Assembly (NCBI RefSeq): GCF_015832195.1
Contig: NC_052017.1
Location: 53,660,152 to 53,724,151, forward strand
From: Motacilla alba alba
Taxonomy: Eukaryota > Chordata > Aves > Passeriformes > Motacillidae
Reading direction: 5' to 3'
DNA: 64,000 nt
This document shows positions 25,521 to 39,563 of the stretch, in pieces (position 1 is the first letter of the stretch; each line of letters opens with the position of its first letter). Below the pieces are notes generated by a model, which searched no databases, was not told the origin of the DNA, and saw only the letters and a list, made by a program, of their open reading frames with translations. The translations under genes were made by a program, and so were the position numbers.

Positions 25521-28500
25521 AAAAACTACTGAGCATTGCTGGTCTGAGTAGACAAATAGAACCTGCCACACTGGTGACACCACATCCACTTAATTACAGG
25601 GCTCCTGTTGAGGTGCTTTTTGCTGGGTTACAAATACATTTCAGAATCCACCTCTAGCTGTCAACGAGAATTCAGTGCTGTATAGAGGCATGAGTGCACC
25701 AACAGGTACTAGCATCCTGAATCCGATGATCTGGGGCTTTCTTCTACAAGCCCTGCCCATGGTACAGGGAGTCCCTAGCATTCAAATCTCACTGAACTCA
25801 CATTTCAGGCACACCAGCTTCCATTCCTTGTCTCTTGCCCTGCCTCCTGGATGTGCTTGGATTGACACTGTAGATAGCTTGTCTCCTGAGCCAAACTCCT
25901 GTATGTATGTTGTAGACTTGTCTCTAGTCCTGTCTGTGACACCATTTCCAGGTATTCCCATCTGGGATCCCTGGGTAGGAATTGGATCTGGTTTCAGACC
26001 CCTCAGTACCCTCTTTCCATCACTGGAGGTCATCTTCCACTTCTGGCTCATCTCCTCTTAGGAAACAGCAAGCCTCATTGCTCCCTGACAGGAAGACAGA
26101 CACTGAATAGTCCTGTGACAGATCTCTTGTCCTCACAAATTCTTCTTTCTAGCCTGTCTGCAGTAGAAGACTCCAGCAGGAAGCCTAAAACTCATCTCAA
26201 TACTGAATAACAGCTGAACTGTTGTACTCCATCCAACCATCATAGACATGGCATACCATTACTCCAAACATGAGACCATTCATCCACAGCAGAGGCTTTT
26301 CCCATCCAACAGATAGCCAACAAAGTAGTGGACAGAACCTTTCACTGATCTGCATTGGACTGAACATCACCAGCAGAGTCATGCCACTGTCTAGGCTAAC
26401 AAAAAGTCTTATAAAACTCATCAAGTCTAACATCCATCTAAATTGCCTACTTACACTCCAGAGACAATAAACAAGTAGGCCAATGGCATCTACTGCACTC
26501 TACTTCCCCAAGCAGCCCCCTCTGCCCTAAACTCCAATACAGCTCCTAGAGACCAAGCTCCTAGAGACCAACATATGCTTTTTACCTCTTGGTTATGCAT
26601 CTGATACTTCTTGAAGCATATAAATTAAATCCAAACTCAAAGATACATTCTTTAAAAGGTGACTTGGAAGATGAATCAGAGGAAATTTTCTGTGCTGAGT
26701 AGCATGTGAAATGAAAGTATATTTGTGAACAAATATCAACATGCTTATTATTAAGACATTTGAAACAATTTATAATTTACTAAACCATAGTTTTTATTTC
26801 AGCAGTGAATGCAATGACCTGTATTAAATGCAACAGTAGCAAGAGCAAAGGTTAATTAGCTAGTTTACAAAATCTCATAAAACAGGTCAATTGAAAGTAA
26901 AGATTGTCAGTTGAAACTGTGATTTACAGTAATACATCATTATAAAAAATAAATGAGTTTATGGGTTTTATATTTCTGTGTTGCTTTTGAGATAAAAATA
27001 TAATCCAAAAATAGAAAAGTCTTTCCTGCCTTGCACCATGGGTAGATCTGTGTTAAATAGGCATAACACATTCCCATTCTGCCAAGATAGCATTTTATAT
27101 GTCCTGAGTTTGGTTGTAAATGACCTTAATTAGGTTAGGTAGTAATCAGGTCTTGTGTCATAGGAATACAGGTCATACATATACAGTCTTTATTAAATTA
27201 ATAAAATAAATATTCCTTCTCAAAATAGGAGCTAATTCTATCAATCATGAGTAAATGATTTAACAGCAGAGAGGAATCACCCCCCAGATTTACTTTGGAA
27301 TCCTCTCCATTCCAGCCCCTCCCAAGGAGAGAAGGATCATATTCCAAAGAAATGAATGTCTTTAAAAGTTGTAAATACTACTTCTGCTGTACAGTCACTT
27401 TACTAGACACACAGTCTCCAGATATGCAAACCCTTGTGTGGGTTTCATTCAGCTCTGTCATCCCAGCATATCTGAAGGGGCTGCTTGGTATCCAAAACAA
27501 GGCCTGAAAGGATTATCACAACACTTCTCCTGGAGACATTACATATTGCCACAGTCCTTGGCAAGCCTCCCTTAATTTCCCTTGACAGTTCATCATATCC
27601 TGACAGCAAAATTCCTCTATCAACTTGCAGGCTTTTTGTCCTCCTCATCATACAGCCTGGACTAGAAGTTTCCATGGTTGAAATGCAAGTGCTCTAGCAT
27701 TTCATGTTACTTAGGTTTGATTTTATTGCTTAAGATTCTATTTTAGTTTTTTATGTAATGCAGCATGGCATTGGTATGATGACTAGGTTGATATATTTTG
27801 ATGGTGTTTTTTGCTCTTTGCTTTGTCTAAAATAAATTAACATTAATTAAAAATACAATTAAAATTATAGAAAAATAAAGCATAGTAAACAAGTGTCCTT
27901 CATGCAAACCAGCATGCTTCTTGTGGTCAAAATATGCAACATTGGCAGCAGCTAACATGCATCTCAGAAGTCTCCTCTTTGAACAATACCATTCCAGTAA
28001 AAATAATACAAAAATTATTAATAAATGACCATTGATTGGTTTGGAGTATTACATTTATATGTTAGATATGTTCAATCAGAATCCACTGTCATTTGTCACT
28101 TCTCATTAAACAAGCAGATGTGGCTGTCATCTGAACTTACATGACATTTGTCTCTAAGAAAAGGCAGGTTTGACTGAAAAGACTGGAACGTTATTAGAGA
28201 ACCAATATCACAGCATGTGAATAAGAAAGACTGTACATGTTTCCAAGTGTTGCAACAGATTTCTGCATATATTCTGTGTATTTGATGACATACCAAGTAG
28301 TTCAACCAATTTGTCTTTCTGGACAATTGACAAATAGCCAGTGTTTGCTGTTTCTGCCTTTATACACAATTTGTTTTGCAATTAAAGAAATAAAACAGAC
28401 CAATACTAAAACCTCTTCCTCCCTACATCTGACTTGAGAAATACCTTTAATTCATGTTTGAACAAAAAAGACTATTCAAAAACAGTTGGAGAAACAGTTG

Positions 28501-31500
28501 TAACCATGTCAAATAACTTTGTCTTGTCTGACCAATTCCAGCCTCATTAGCCTTTATTTCCTATAAACTGACTTTTTTTAAAGCTCTATCTGGTGTCTCT
28601 TGTTTTTATTAAATTTTAACTGACTTTATTTTAACATATTCTGAAACCTTTAAGGGGTAGGGTGCTCTCTGAAGTAACTTCTGTATTAGATTACACACTT
28701 CAAATCTGTAGGCTCTATCACATTGAACATATTCAACATGGACTGGTCACAACCAAAAAAGCACCTTTCCCGTCTTCTAGAAATTGTGATATGACTTCCT
28801 TCAAGAGTGTAGCAGAAATGCAATATTATTAAGTAAATGCAATATTATTAATTCCAGCATTCACTGAAATTATTCACAATTTGCATTTGCCTGATTAATA
28901 TCAGACTTTTTCTACATTCAGAGCTGTTAAGCTTCCTCAGGGAAATGGAACAGTTCAGTACCTGTGTTTTTCAGGATTTTAGGGCTTAAATTCTGGTGTC
29001 AGAGCCTGGCTTTTAGCAAGCAAAGGATGCAATGGCACAAGGATTTGCAAAAATCACTTCTGTTTCTTTTTTGACTTACTGCTGTGTGTTACTACCTCTG
29101 CAAGAAGAGCTGGTGAAAATCTTTTTGGGGGACAGTGAGATACACTTACATATGGTAATGATTTTTAAAAATGAAAAAAATTTATTTCATAGCTATAGGT
29201 TTCATTATTTATTTAGTAGCTCATCCAATAGTTCTTCTAGCCCTGAACAACAGCTCCACTTCAAAAGAAAACCCACAAAAGCATTCAGAAAACTGGTAAG
29301 TGCAACATTTTGTGCATGTGCTTGTCAGGGACTGATATCTTGTGTTATCCACTGTTTGTTTAACAGAATCTTATCAATGATTTAATGAGCTGTTTGTTAG
29401 GTAGGAATTTTCTAAGAGGAAATGCCACAGTCAAAGACACAGTTTAAAAGAAAAACTGTTGAATGGTAACACAAAAAAGGTTGAATAGTATCTTCAGAAA
29501 CACATTTATACATGCTTGTTCCCTTCCACTTACCTGTGAAACAATGCACAGCTAATTCATGTGAGAGTTAACCCCAAAGCATACAGAATTGCTCAGTGAC
29601 ATTGTGCAAGAGCCTAAATAGACACTTGCTTTACATAACTGCATGCTCCTCCCAGCCTTTTTGCATGTTAGTGCAAGCTTTGGGAATGACCTTTCGTGCA
29701 CATTTTCAATGTACAACCGATGTCGAAATTGCCACTCCAGCTTTTTCAGTTTGTCTTTGAAATTAACAAAACTTCCGTTTGTAATATTTGTGCTTTAGAA
29801 ACAGTATACTCATGCACAGCAACTGCAGTCCTGCTTTTCACAACTTTACATGTGAACTTTTTATTACAATGACACTTTCTCTTAAAGCACCAGGCAATTC
29901 TTGCCAGAACAGCTAAGACAGTGGTACAGAAAGCAGTCAGGTGCACAGCACAGAGCAAATCAATACTTTAACTTTAGCAGAAGCTACTACCTATCCCGGT
30001 TACTTACAGGAGGATAGGTAGAAAGATAAAACACATCCATAATGCCTTAAATATAGTGGCTCTTCTATCATTTATGGGCATTCGTTTTCATTTCCTGGAT
30101 CCTACTGTGAATGCTTCCAGTGGACTGTACAATAGCTACCATTTAAATATCTCTTAAACAGAGTTTTTGCTCGGTGTGGGGACACTTGGCTTACTCCCTG
30201 GCATTGAGCACCTGCATTGGCTTCCCTGAATGTATCCCTACACCTTCCACAGTTTTTGATCTAAGAGCAGATGGAAAACAATTTACAGTCCTTTAACAGC
30301 CCTTGTTATTGGTGTCTCTCTTCTGCACTCTCATGCTTGAGAAGTGGACTGGCAGGAGACCATCCCCAGCCACAGGGAAGAAAGTCTCCTAGAGCACCTA
30401 GAAAGGGACTGAGTAAGAAAGATAAACAAGCAAGCTAGGACGGATTCAAGCATAGCTGAATATCTATTTGCAGCCACTCTTTTCTCTCCTCCTCATGTAC
30501 TACAGTATTTCAGGATTTGATCTTCAGTGAATATAAATACTGGAGAACAACTTCACTAAGATAGCAATAGACATGCAGCAATCACAGTTAATATAAGCCC
30601 ATATGCTTCTGTGGAAAAAGATGATCATGAAACAGCTCTGAGCTGGTCCACAGATACGATAAAAACTTATCAAATAAATCCTGTCCTATTAGAAACCAAA
30701 TTCTATTCAGAATACAAGCCCTTTAGAGTGACCACTTGCTCTCTCTGGTGGTACTATGGATCTTGCACAACTACATTCATGCTGGCTTTTGGTCATATTT
30801 GCCCTTCAATCTTAGTCACTCTTTAATATTTTGAGAATGAATCTCCTTGTCTGCCTGCACAGTTTCAGAGGATGCTGGTTTTCCACTGGACAGTGGAGCA
30901 GACAAAAACTTGGATGCGCAGCGGATCACACTGATGTGGAAGCGGCCAGAAGTTCTCCTCCAGAATAATTCAGCAGAAAGAATACAAATTTCTGAATATA
31001 GATAGGCTTTATGAATAAAGCAGGAATGTATTTCAGTGAGAGTAAAAAATGCTTGTTATTCTGGGCATAAGAGTCAGTTTAAATATCCACAGATGTTTAA
31101 ATGCACCTTATAATTTCCCTAGAAATACTGCACACTACATTGATATATACATGAAGGCATTTACATGTGTAGAAGAGCAAATTTCTTTGATAAGTCACTC
31201 TCCATTGCAGCATAAATACCATACCACTGAGGTGGAAGTTGTTAGTGTTTCTTACCAGTAGGTCAGTCAGCAATTCCATCTGTCTTTTTGACAATTTGTT
31301 CACAGCTTCCTAATTCCCTTGCGGTTTCTTGTCCGGTGAAAACCCCTTAGAATGCACTGTGAGTGCAGGTTTCCTTTTTTTTTTCTGTTGTGCAAAGGCA
31401 AGCTACAGAGCAGAGGGGGTTTTTTCTGCAAGGCCAAATGCACATTCCTTCACAGTTCCTTCCTATCACAGCTGATGAATTCCTGATTCAAGACTGAGAG

Positions 31501-32834
31501 CAGCTCCAGCCAAGTCCCTCAGCTGTAGCTCCATTTTAAGAGGGGTTAAACTGCCTCATATCCCATTGGTTTCAGTGGGAGACAGAGAGGCCTGGGTCCT
31601 CTATGTTACATGGTCCATGTATGGTTTGTATATTGGAGCCAGTTTCATGTACAAGATACACTGACAGCATTATCTGGTCTTTTTTTTTTTTTTTTTCAGT
31701 GCTTAAATCAAATAATTCAGAAATGAGGAAAACCACTTTACTTCATCCTCCGTTTCTGTACCTGATCAGATCCTTCATTTCCTTGTTAGCAAAAAGAAGT
31801 AATGCCAAGACAAGAGGTGCTGAGATCCAGGTGTGAAAATTATTCCTTTTATATTGACATACTGAATTCAGTATCCTAAATCTTTATCAAAATAAAAATT
31901 CCAAGAATGATATGACCAGTGAGTGAAATCCTAATGAGTATGAGTGGGCCAATGTTTTGTCCCTAGAACTTCTGAATATTCCACTCCCAAAGAGGAAAGG
32001 GGAGGTGAATGCATTTGAAGGTATATTAAAATAATGCCATTTAGAACAGATCCCTCTTGAAAATATTTGCTAAATAATAGAGTGTGTGTTGTTTTAAGCA
32101 AACCTCCTCTTTTGCTTTAAAAAATATTTTTAATACTTCAACAGTGTATTACTAAATAAACTGACAAATCATCTCAGAACCTTACATAAACGTGCAATTT
32201 TAATGCCTTCTAATCACACAAATCAGGACAAGATTTTTGTACTTGTGCATGACCTTCTTCAAATTATCCCTCCATTTTGGCTGAATGAGAATGAGCATGG
32301 GCTATTTGATAAAAAACACTAAGTGTGTGAAATGAGGGGCCCTCATCGTTTCTGCCAGACTCCTCTTGACAGAATGATGATAGAAGCATCACATCCCTGG
32401 GAGAGTAAATGCAAACTGACAGGAGATGAGCCTTTAGATGTTGAATATAATCTTGAATTGTGCTTGAAGTGTCTTATTATCTTGTCTTTTGATGTCTGAA
32501 GGGGTGGCTCATTGTTAGAAAAAGGAAAGCCCTTGCACATCTTTGCCATCTTTAAAAATTGTTTGGCCTTTAACAACTGCTTTTCCAACTAATGTCCATT
32601 TCTCCTGACAATAAATATGGCAGGTCGTCAGCAAGTGACAAACAATTTACTTTACATGCCAAGCTTTTATGTCTTTTGAGAGCTCATGTGGAAGCATATT
32701 TTAAAAAGCCAGGAAATTAGCACCATTACAAATGTTAAAATGGCTGCATGTGTGTAGCATGCTGCATGGTTATTCATTACTGCTACCTTTCTGTTTTAAA
32801 GTCCTGTCTTTCCTGTAATCAGACTGCTGTTAAA
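25521..32834. other. POU6F2 intron, mostly featureless
   Basis: Contains a 128-codon plus-strand frame (25675-26061) in a locally C/T-rich, CpG-poor stretch that may be an unrecognised old repeat, a duplicated aaatgcaatattatta word (about 28817-28852) and a T run at 31681-31697. Nothing else is supported. Confidence 0.55.
26536..26567. repeat. Tandem duplication of 15-16 bp
   Basis: Two consecutive copies of agctcctagagacca. Confidence 0.9.
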
Positions 32835-32878
32835 GTTCTTTATCATTGACTAAAAATAGTCAATGTAAAATAAAGAAC
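32835..32878. repeat. Inverted repeat, two-part 18-bp stem
   Basis: Outer arms gttctttat / ataaagaac and inner arms cattgacta / tagtcaatg pair perfectly around an AAAA loop, with one 4-base bulge (taaa, 32866-32869) on the right arm. At 44 nt in total it is too short for a standard miRNA precursor. Confidence 0.9.
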
Positions 32879-34337
32879 AAGAAGCAATTTTTTTCTGCTC
32901 TAAAAAAAGAAGTATTATAGATAAAGTACATGACTAATGCATAAAATCATATTTATTAATCATAACAAATCAATATTAGTAGCAGTATGGCAGTTTACCT
33001 GTATTGCAGATCCTCACAATCACATCACTGTTTTTCCACCTTCAAGCAGCTTGACTTTTTTCTTTTTTTTTTCCAACTTAAAAGTTTAATGACGAATCAG
33101 ATCAATATGATTCCTTAGCAACTAAATCACAGGCACACTAGTTTTTCCTGTCACAGCACCAGTTTTGTGAAAGCAGTCAAGTTCTTTTTTCAGGCCTCCG
33201 TCACTCTGAGAATCCATAAGAATTCTCAAATGGATCATAAACTGTTACAGGGTTCAGGTTATTGTATCATTATAAAAATGTATTGATATAGTACAGATGA
33301 CAAGACATGCAGCTCTTGTGCTAGTCTATTACAACCATCTGAATACCATAAGAAATATCAGATATAAACAAAATAAAACAGTCAGCAGTACACTGTCTTT
33401 TAGGGGACTCTTTTTTTTTTTAACTGTTTTACGCTGGTTTGAAATATCATAGTTATATGAACCCACAGAAAAGAATACAAAACCAGAAGAATGTTTGATT
33501 AAAAATAAATAAGCCAAAAACCTGACCAGATCCTAAAGATCCTTTTTTCTTTTTGCTAGAACCGGTCTGATTTTTCTCATTATGATGAATGTTTCACGCC
33601 TGAGTTTTCCGATAGAGTATAAAGTAAAACCCTCCTTCATCTCCCTTCCAATAGAGCCCCAGACAACCCAACAGCTGGGAGAACGTACCCTGTATTCTAA
33701 CACATCAGCCTTTACACCAGTCAGGGTCTGCTGACACAAGCAAGCCTGAAATTTTAAAAGTGCTATTCAAAATACACCAGCATAATTTTATGCAAATAAG
33801 ACAATGGCAATGTGAGAAAGGCTTGACCCCCAAACTCAATCCCTTTGAAGTCCACGGTCACAAGCTAGCGTCCCGCAAATCCAAAGTTGCTCACTGACTA
33901 GCACATCTCATTTCAGCAAACCTTTGCATCATCTGGTCGCTCTTTTATTCATTGCTTCATAAAAGCAAAGCAGTGTGGGGGTTGGGGAGAGTGGGAGCAA
34001 GCCAGACCAGCTGATTGAAAGATTTTTTTTTCTTGTCAGCAACTGTTATGAGAAGGTTCACTGTGCTATAGCCACACAGTTAAAATGAGAAGACTCTGCA
34101 AACAATGCATCAAATCCCAGCAAGACAGCCACACAAGAGTTTTCCCTTACACTCTTCACACCAGGAAGAAAAAAACCACATCAACTCAAACAACTTATGC
34201 AGATGCTTTTCTTGCTGGATATTATCACTAAGTTAATTGTGCTTGTGACAGTAAAGTATATTCAATTAGTAGCAAACTTTTTAATATGTTTTCATTTCCT
34301 TTTTTCTTTTAGCTATAAATTCCATTTTTCCGTCATC

Positions 34338-34364
34338 AATATTTGGACTCGCAGTCCAAATATT
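34338..34364. repeat. Perfect 12-bp inverted repeat with 3-base loop
   Basis: Arms aatatttggact / agtccaaatatt around the loop CGC. Confidence 0.95.
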
Positions 34365-34599
34365 TATGACTTCAGTCAAGGAAGTACAAGAAAGGAGGAG
34401 AAATACAAATCACAGTTGAGCCCAAATATATCTAACTAATTTCCTTCCCCTTCCTTTAATCTCTGCTGATTTCTCTAGTTGTTTTTATTTTAGTAATAAT
34501 TACCTTTTATGTTCCTTATTTTTTTTAAATTATGATAATCCACTCTACTTAAGAACTTCCCCACCTAATGGAAGATTTACATACATTCTGCCACTGACA

Positions 34600-34618
34600 C
34601 CCCCCCCCCCCCCGCCCC
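34600..34618. repeat. Homopolymeric C tract
   Basis: Fourteen C, one G, then four C. The minus (gene) strand is a G run. Confidence 0.95.
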
Positions 34619-35967
34619 ATGACAGCAGAGATGGAGTTGCAGAGCTTTAGCAATACTCATGGAATACACCTGCACAGCAAAGCAGAAACCTAAAGTAACC
34701 CTAGGACTGGTTCCATAATTCATCATTTGTTAAATATGAATGCAGCATGATTATTGAGTGGTTGCTCCTTCCTGTCAGTATGTTTCCTTGGCTGATTTTA
34801 GCTCCACAACATAAGAAACCGCTGTAGAGGAGTGATTGAAACAAGTGGAGGGCCCAAACTGGCTTGCAAGTATTGATAGGATAAATATCCTGTTGAAATC
34901 TGTGGTCTTCTGTGATGGACAGTCACCCAAGACCTGTCAGAATCTGGCCTCATGTTAATTCAAATCACTGAGGAAACATAACATCTCTACACCATGTGAA
35001 TAAATCCTAACTGTATGCAAAAGAAAATACAAAGACTACTCCATATAGTATTTGCTCAGGAGATTAGACCAAATTCAAATGATTTTTCTTCCTCTCCAGT
35101 AAACACTGTTCTATCTCAAGAAATAATTACACATGCTTAATAGTACAATGTATTAAAGTATGCCTTAAGGTATGTTAACTGAAAAGCAATTCTGGCTTCT
35201 TGATTAAACAGAGGTTTTTGATCATCCCCTTCAAGGAACAAACTCCCCCAAACAGTAAGCTTCAAACGAATCACAGAAGCCTAAAGATCTTGACAGATGG
35301 AAGCAAAATGCATTTTGCAACTGCCCATGACACAGCTGGATGTGTTTCCAGCTGTGCACACACACCAAGGAGCAGAGGAGAGGGGAACAGCTCCAAGCCT
35401 GGCTGTAAGGAAGAAGGGAAGACAGGAAAGATGGCACTTTTGTTTTTACCAATGTTCTACTTTACAAGCCTTGGTGTTTGTGGTAAGAATAACAGACTAG
35501 GCTGTGTGTCCAATGTGCTCTGGGAGAGGACTTCCTTTAAAGTCTTCTGGAAAGCAACTGACTGCTAGTAACTCTATATTCAACAAATAAAAACCAAGAC
35601 TTTAAAATGTAGCACTATGTCAGATAGGAGACTGAGCTGGAAAATGAAAATTATTTAATAGAATCCCTAATGGTCACCAAACCATACCACCACAATCTGA
35701 ACTGAAAAGCACAAAGATGTTCCTAAAAGCCAATATTTTAAAAGTTAGTGTTACTGCCATCCTGTAAACTCCTTGCTAGTTTTGAAAGAAGGAATCTAAT
35801 GATAGACAGCTGTAGAAAATGCTGTTCCTAATGCAAAAAAATGTCTTTATTACTTATTTGTGCAACATTCAAATCTTCAGTGTAAAATGAAATTGTTTTA
35901 GGACTCTGAGGTTTTTTATTGCATTAAAATAATGAATGTCATATTTCAGTCACACTAGCTGTTAATT

Positions 35968-35995
35968 TATATATATTACATTTGTAATATATATA
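35968..35995. repeat. Perfect 13-bp AT-rich inverted repeat
   Basis: Arms tatatatattaca / tgtaatatatata around TT, followed by a further copy of the tattaca word. Confidence 0.9.
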
Positions 35996-38900
35996 TATTA
36001 CAAATATTTATATTTAACTTTTGTAATCCCTTTCAAGTAGTGTGATTACTCTGTTTTGTGAAACGTAACATTTCCGTAAGAAAACATCCAACTGTCCAGA
36101 AATTGAAATGATGGTTTACCTTTCTGAAAAAAGGACATCTGAGAGAAAAAACAAAATTCTCCATTTCCTAATATTGTATATTCTTTTATGTATATTTATA
36201 TATTTATTTACTTATATATTTCTTTCCTAATATTGTATATGCTTATTCCTTGTATATTCTAAAATAAAACCAGAAATCCAAATTTCTTTCAGGCATAGAC
36301 AAGCAGTAGTTTAGTGTTTAAAAAACTTGCTTTAGAGTAGAGGGCTGTGCATTGTTAATTGATTTGGCAGATATCCCTGAAATCTAGAGAACAAACCCAA
36401 TTTTAATCTCTCTGAAAACAGCAGATTCTACCTAGCTAGACAGGATGAGGTACTATTCTTCTTTATATTACATCTGCTTTCAAAGTAAAAGGGCTTCTGA
36501 GAGCATCAAAGCAGTATCACAATATATAGCAGAACATGTCACAATACAAATCTTTCTTTGTTTCATACTGATATTGATTTTGATTTTTAGATGGTGGAAA
36601 AAGAGAAAAGCAAGACTTTATGGTTTAAAAACATCAAGCTATTTAGATGAAAAAATAATATTCCTGTTGAAACCTGCAAATTACAACACATTTAATTTTA
36701 TACTGGTTTTGTCCCTGTTTAGCATTAATTTTCTCATTTCATCATTTGAATGTAGCTGCTACCTCTGAGTTTGTCAGAAATATTTTTGTAACTCACAAAA
36801 TAATGTTATTTTGTAAGTACTAATGGTAGTAGTAGTGGTAGTAATGTAAAAAGTCAGAAAATAAACCATTTGTGGAAGAAACCTTAATATAATGAATATG
36901 CAATTAAATCAAAGTATAAAAATCCATAAAGCTGATGTTCCCATCCTTTGACATCTCTCCCCCCAAAAAGGGACCATAGATGATGGATCCAACAGAAAAA
37001 ACAGTTTCACAAGGAAAAAGAATTAAAACAAAGAAGAACCTACAAATGATAAGGGAAAAAAACCTAGGAAGATAACACAAGGAAAACCAAGTGCTACACA
37101 GGATATTAAAGAGAAAAATGATCCACAGGAGAATGGCAACTGTTACTATGAGCTTCCTACAGCTACCTCTGCCTTTAGATATTTTTTAAAAATTTATTAA
37201 CCTGACAGCAGGAAACTTTATACAGATTGCCCTGACAGGGTGCCAGTTTGGTATAAGCACTTGCTGCCTCTTTGTTTAGCATAGGAAAATCAAGAGAGGT
37301 GTTAAGTGGTGCCATGTGTACATTTGGGCAAATCTAACTTTGCTGCCATCTGCCTCACCTGCACATTCCTACGGAGAACTTGATTAATCATGTGAAGTCC
37401 AATTGAAACATACCATTATCCTTCCTTTTTACATTTGTTTCCTTTTTAAATGTGCAAGTGTCTGATCTATTATTAATCTCAAAACACAAACTGGCAAGGA
37501 TCTCAATCAAAGAACCTAACAGTTCTTTCACAAATTACCTGTTTACTGTCTAGTAGCCAGCACGTCCCCTTTGAAACAGCCAGCCATTTATGTTGCTTTT
37601 AAACAAGTTTGTTGCCATTTTTATAACTTCAGAGAGGAGAAAGATTAATTAAAAATGAACCTTTTGTCATTTGGTCATACCAATTACATACTAAGATTTA
37701 ATAGGTTTTTCCTTCCCTCTCTAATGTTAGTTGTTCTATGTATTAAATACAGAAAATGAGACTTCAAGGCTCATTTAAAAACACATAGCATACACTTTAA
37801 AAAAAAACACTATTAACTTATACTTAAACTAACTTTCATTTTTTCTTTGTTTTTTTTTTTAATGGTCAGTCTTTGTCACAATTCAGGGACAGCTACAAGA
37901 CTCCTTTTTATTTCCATACAAGCAGGAGATTTATTAGTGGGGCTGCAATACCTGTCCTTCATCAGCTCAATATTGCTTTCATCAAAGGCTAAGTGACTAA
38001 AACTCTGGTCTCCTCAGGGCTGGAACATATCTGCTAGAACCAGTACCACCACAGCCTGAGCTACCTGCAACACCTAAGCACAGCAGGAAAGCTAAGCTGA
38101 GGATGGATTTTCTATCTTACCATTCCATCATGATTTGTATTTAAATAGTCATAACATCTGTTTTGGTTTTAATGGCCATTTCCTCCCCATTCACAAGTAC
38201 ATGTCCCACTGACAGAGTAAGAATTCTGCCAAGAGATCAGACAACAGCATTAGTCAGAGTAATTCAAGTCCCTGTTTGCAAATACCTATTTAAAAATGCT
38301 CATGTAAAATACGTCATTCAGAAATAACAATCAATCACATAGCCAGATCTCTGGGTTCTTCAAGAACTTACTCATTATTTAAGCAAGACATCAATAAATT
38401 TTAGAAAATGAATTTACAAGACTGTATGATGATTCTGTCCTGTAAACATTCCACTCATTAACGTTTCTCATTGACACAGTCTTTGTAATTAAATAGGGCT
38501 TCTAATCCACAGATTATTTGTGTTAAGGAAAGTATCACACATTCAAGCACTAACAGGATCACTTCTATGGCATGGTTAACTGATAGTGTCTTAGAATAAA
38601 GCACACACACAATGTGGAAATTAAGGAATAAAATAATGTGAAGAGACAAGAATCTTTATATGCAGATCAAACATATTTCAGATGTTATGTCCGTGGCCCC
38701 TAAAAGAAGGCTTTGATTTCAATATAGAGACCATTTTGGCCGTGAACCCTCCTATCAGAACAGAAATAGTCACTAGCACTTTAAAATGCACCAAGAGCAA
38801 CAAATACACATTGCCTTCTTCCATTGAAATTGCCAAACCTTAGCTAAGTGTTCCTGATGGGCAGAGATCTTATGGGCCTTTAAAATTTGAGGATATAACC

Positions 38901-39543
38901 AAACCACTGAGAATCATCCTTAAATACACTGATGAAAGGAAAGCTCATAGTCTGGAGGCCCACACAGGCTAGATATGCTGTTAAGGATTATAATGTCAGC
39001 TTCCTCACAGCAACCTGGCAATGACCTCTGCACTGACTTGCAGAGACCACTGTCTCAAGAGGTAAAAGACAATTTAGTCCTTTATTCTGTGTAACTGAAA
39101 TTATTCCAGTCCCATAAATTCCAATCAAGGAAACTCCAATTAGGAAAACAAACAAACAAACAAAAAAACCAAAACATATGTTTCTTTAAAGAGTAGTACA
39201 AGGGATCTACTAGCAAAACATAATCAGCCAGAAACAACTTCTAACTTGTTTCTCTGCAGCATGTACATGTATGGTTATATAGAAGGATGCACACAGCTCT
39301 GAAACAATGTGGGAAAGGAAAATAAAATCCCAAAGCCAGTGCAGAGGTTTGAAAATAAAAACTTGTTTATTTAAATGTGTGCAGATTAATTTAACTCCCA
39401 TATCCCCACTCCATATTTCAAGCATACACAGCATTATTAAAAGATCAAAAGCCCACTAATGAACCAAAGAAAACCACAGTCATCAGATCCAGCACAAGAA
39501 ACTTAAGATTTAATTTCACTGGAACAAAACCTTGCCAGCAAAG

Positions 39544-39563
39544 AAAAAAAAAAAAGGGGGGGG
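39544..39563. repeat. A12-G8 homopurine tract
   Basis: Twelve A followed directly by eight G: a short, strand-asymmetric homopurine block. Confidence 0.95.

Noticed and set aside
25675..26061. 128-codon plus-strand open frame
   Set aside because: C/T-rich composition explains the lack of stops; the opposite strand is also open at 25782-26051.
32835..32878. The hairpin as a miRNA precursor
   Set aside because: At 44 nt with a 4-base loop it is too short for a canonical Drosha/Dicer substrate.
35200..35568. 122-codon plus-strand open frame
   Set aside because: Three overlapping frames on both strands and no domain.
36445..36768. Frame with a hydrophobic stretch resembling a membrane segment
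   Set aside because: The hydrophobic run comes from T-rich DNA; there is no start context or homologous pattern.
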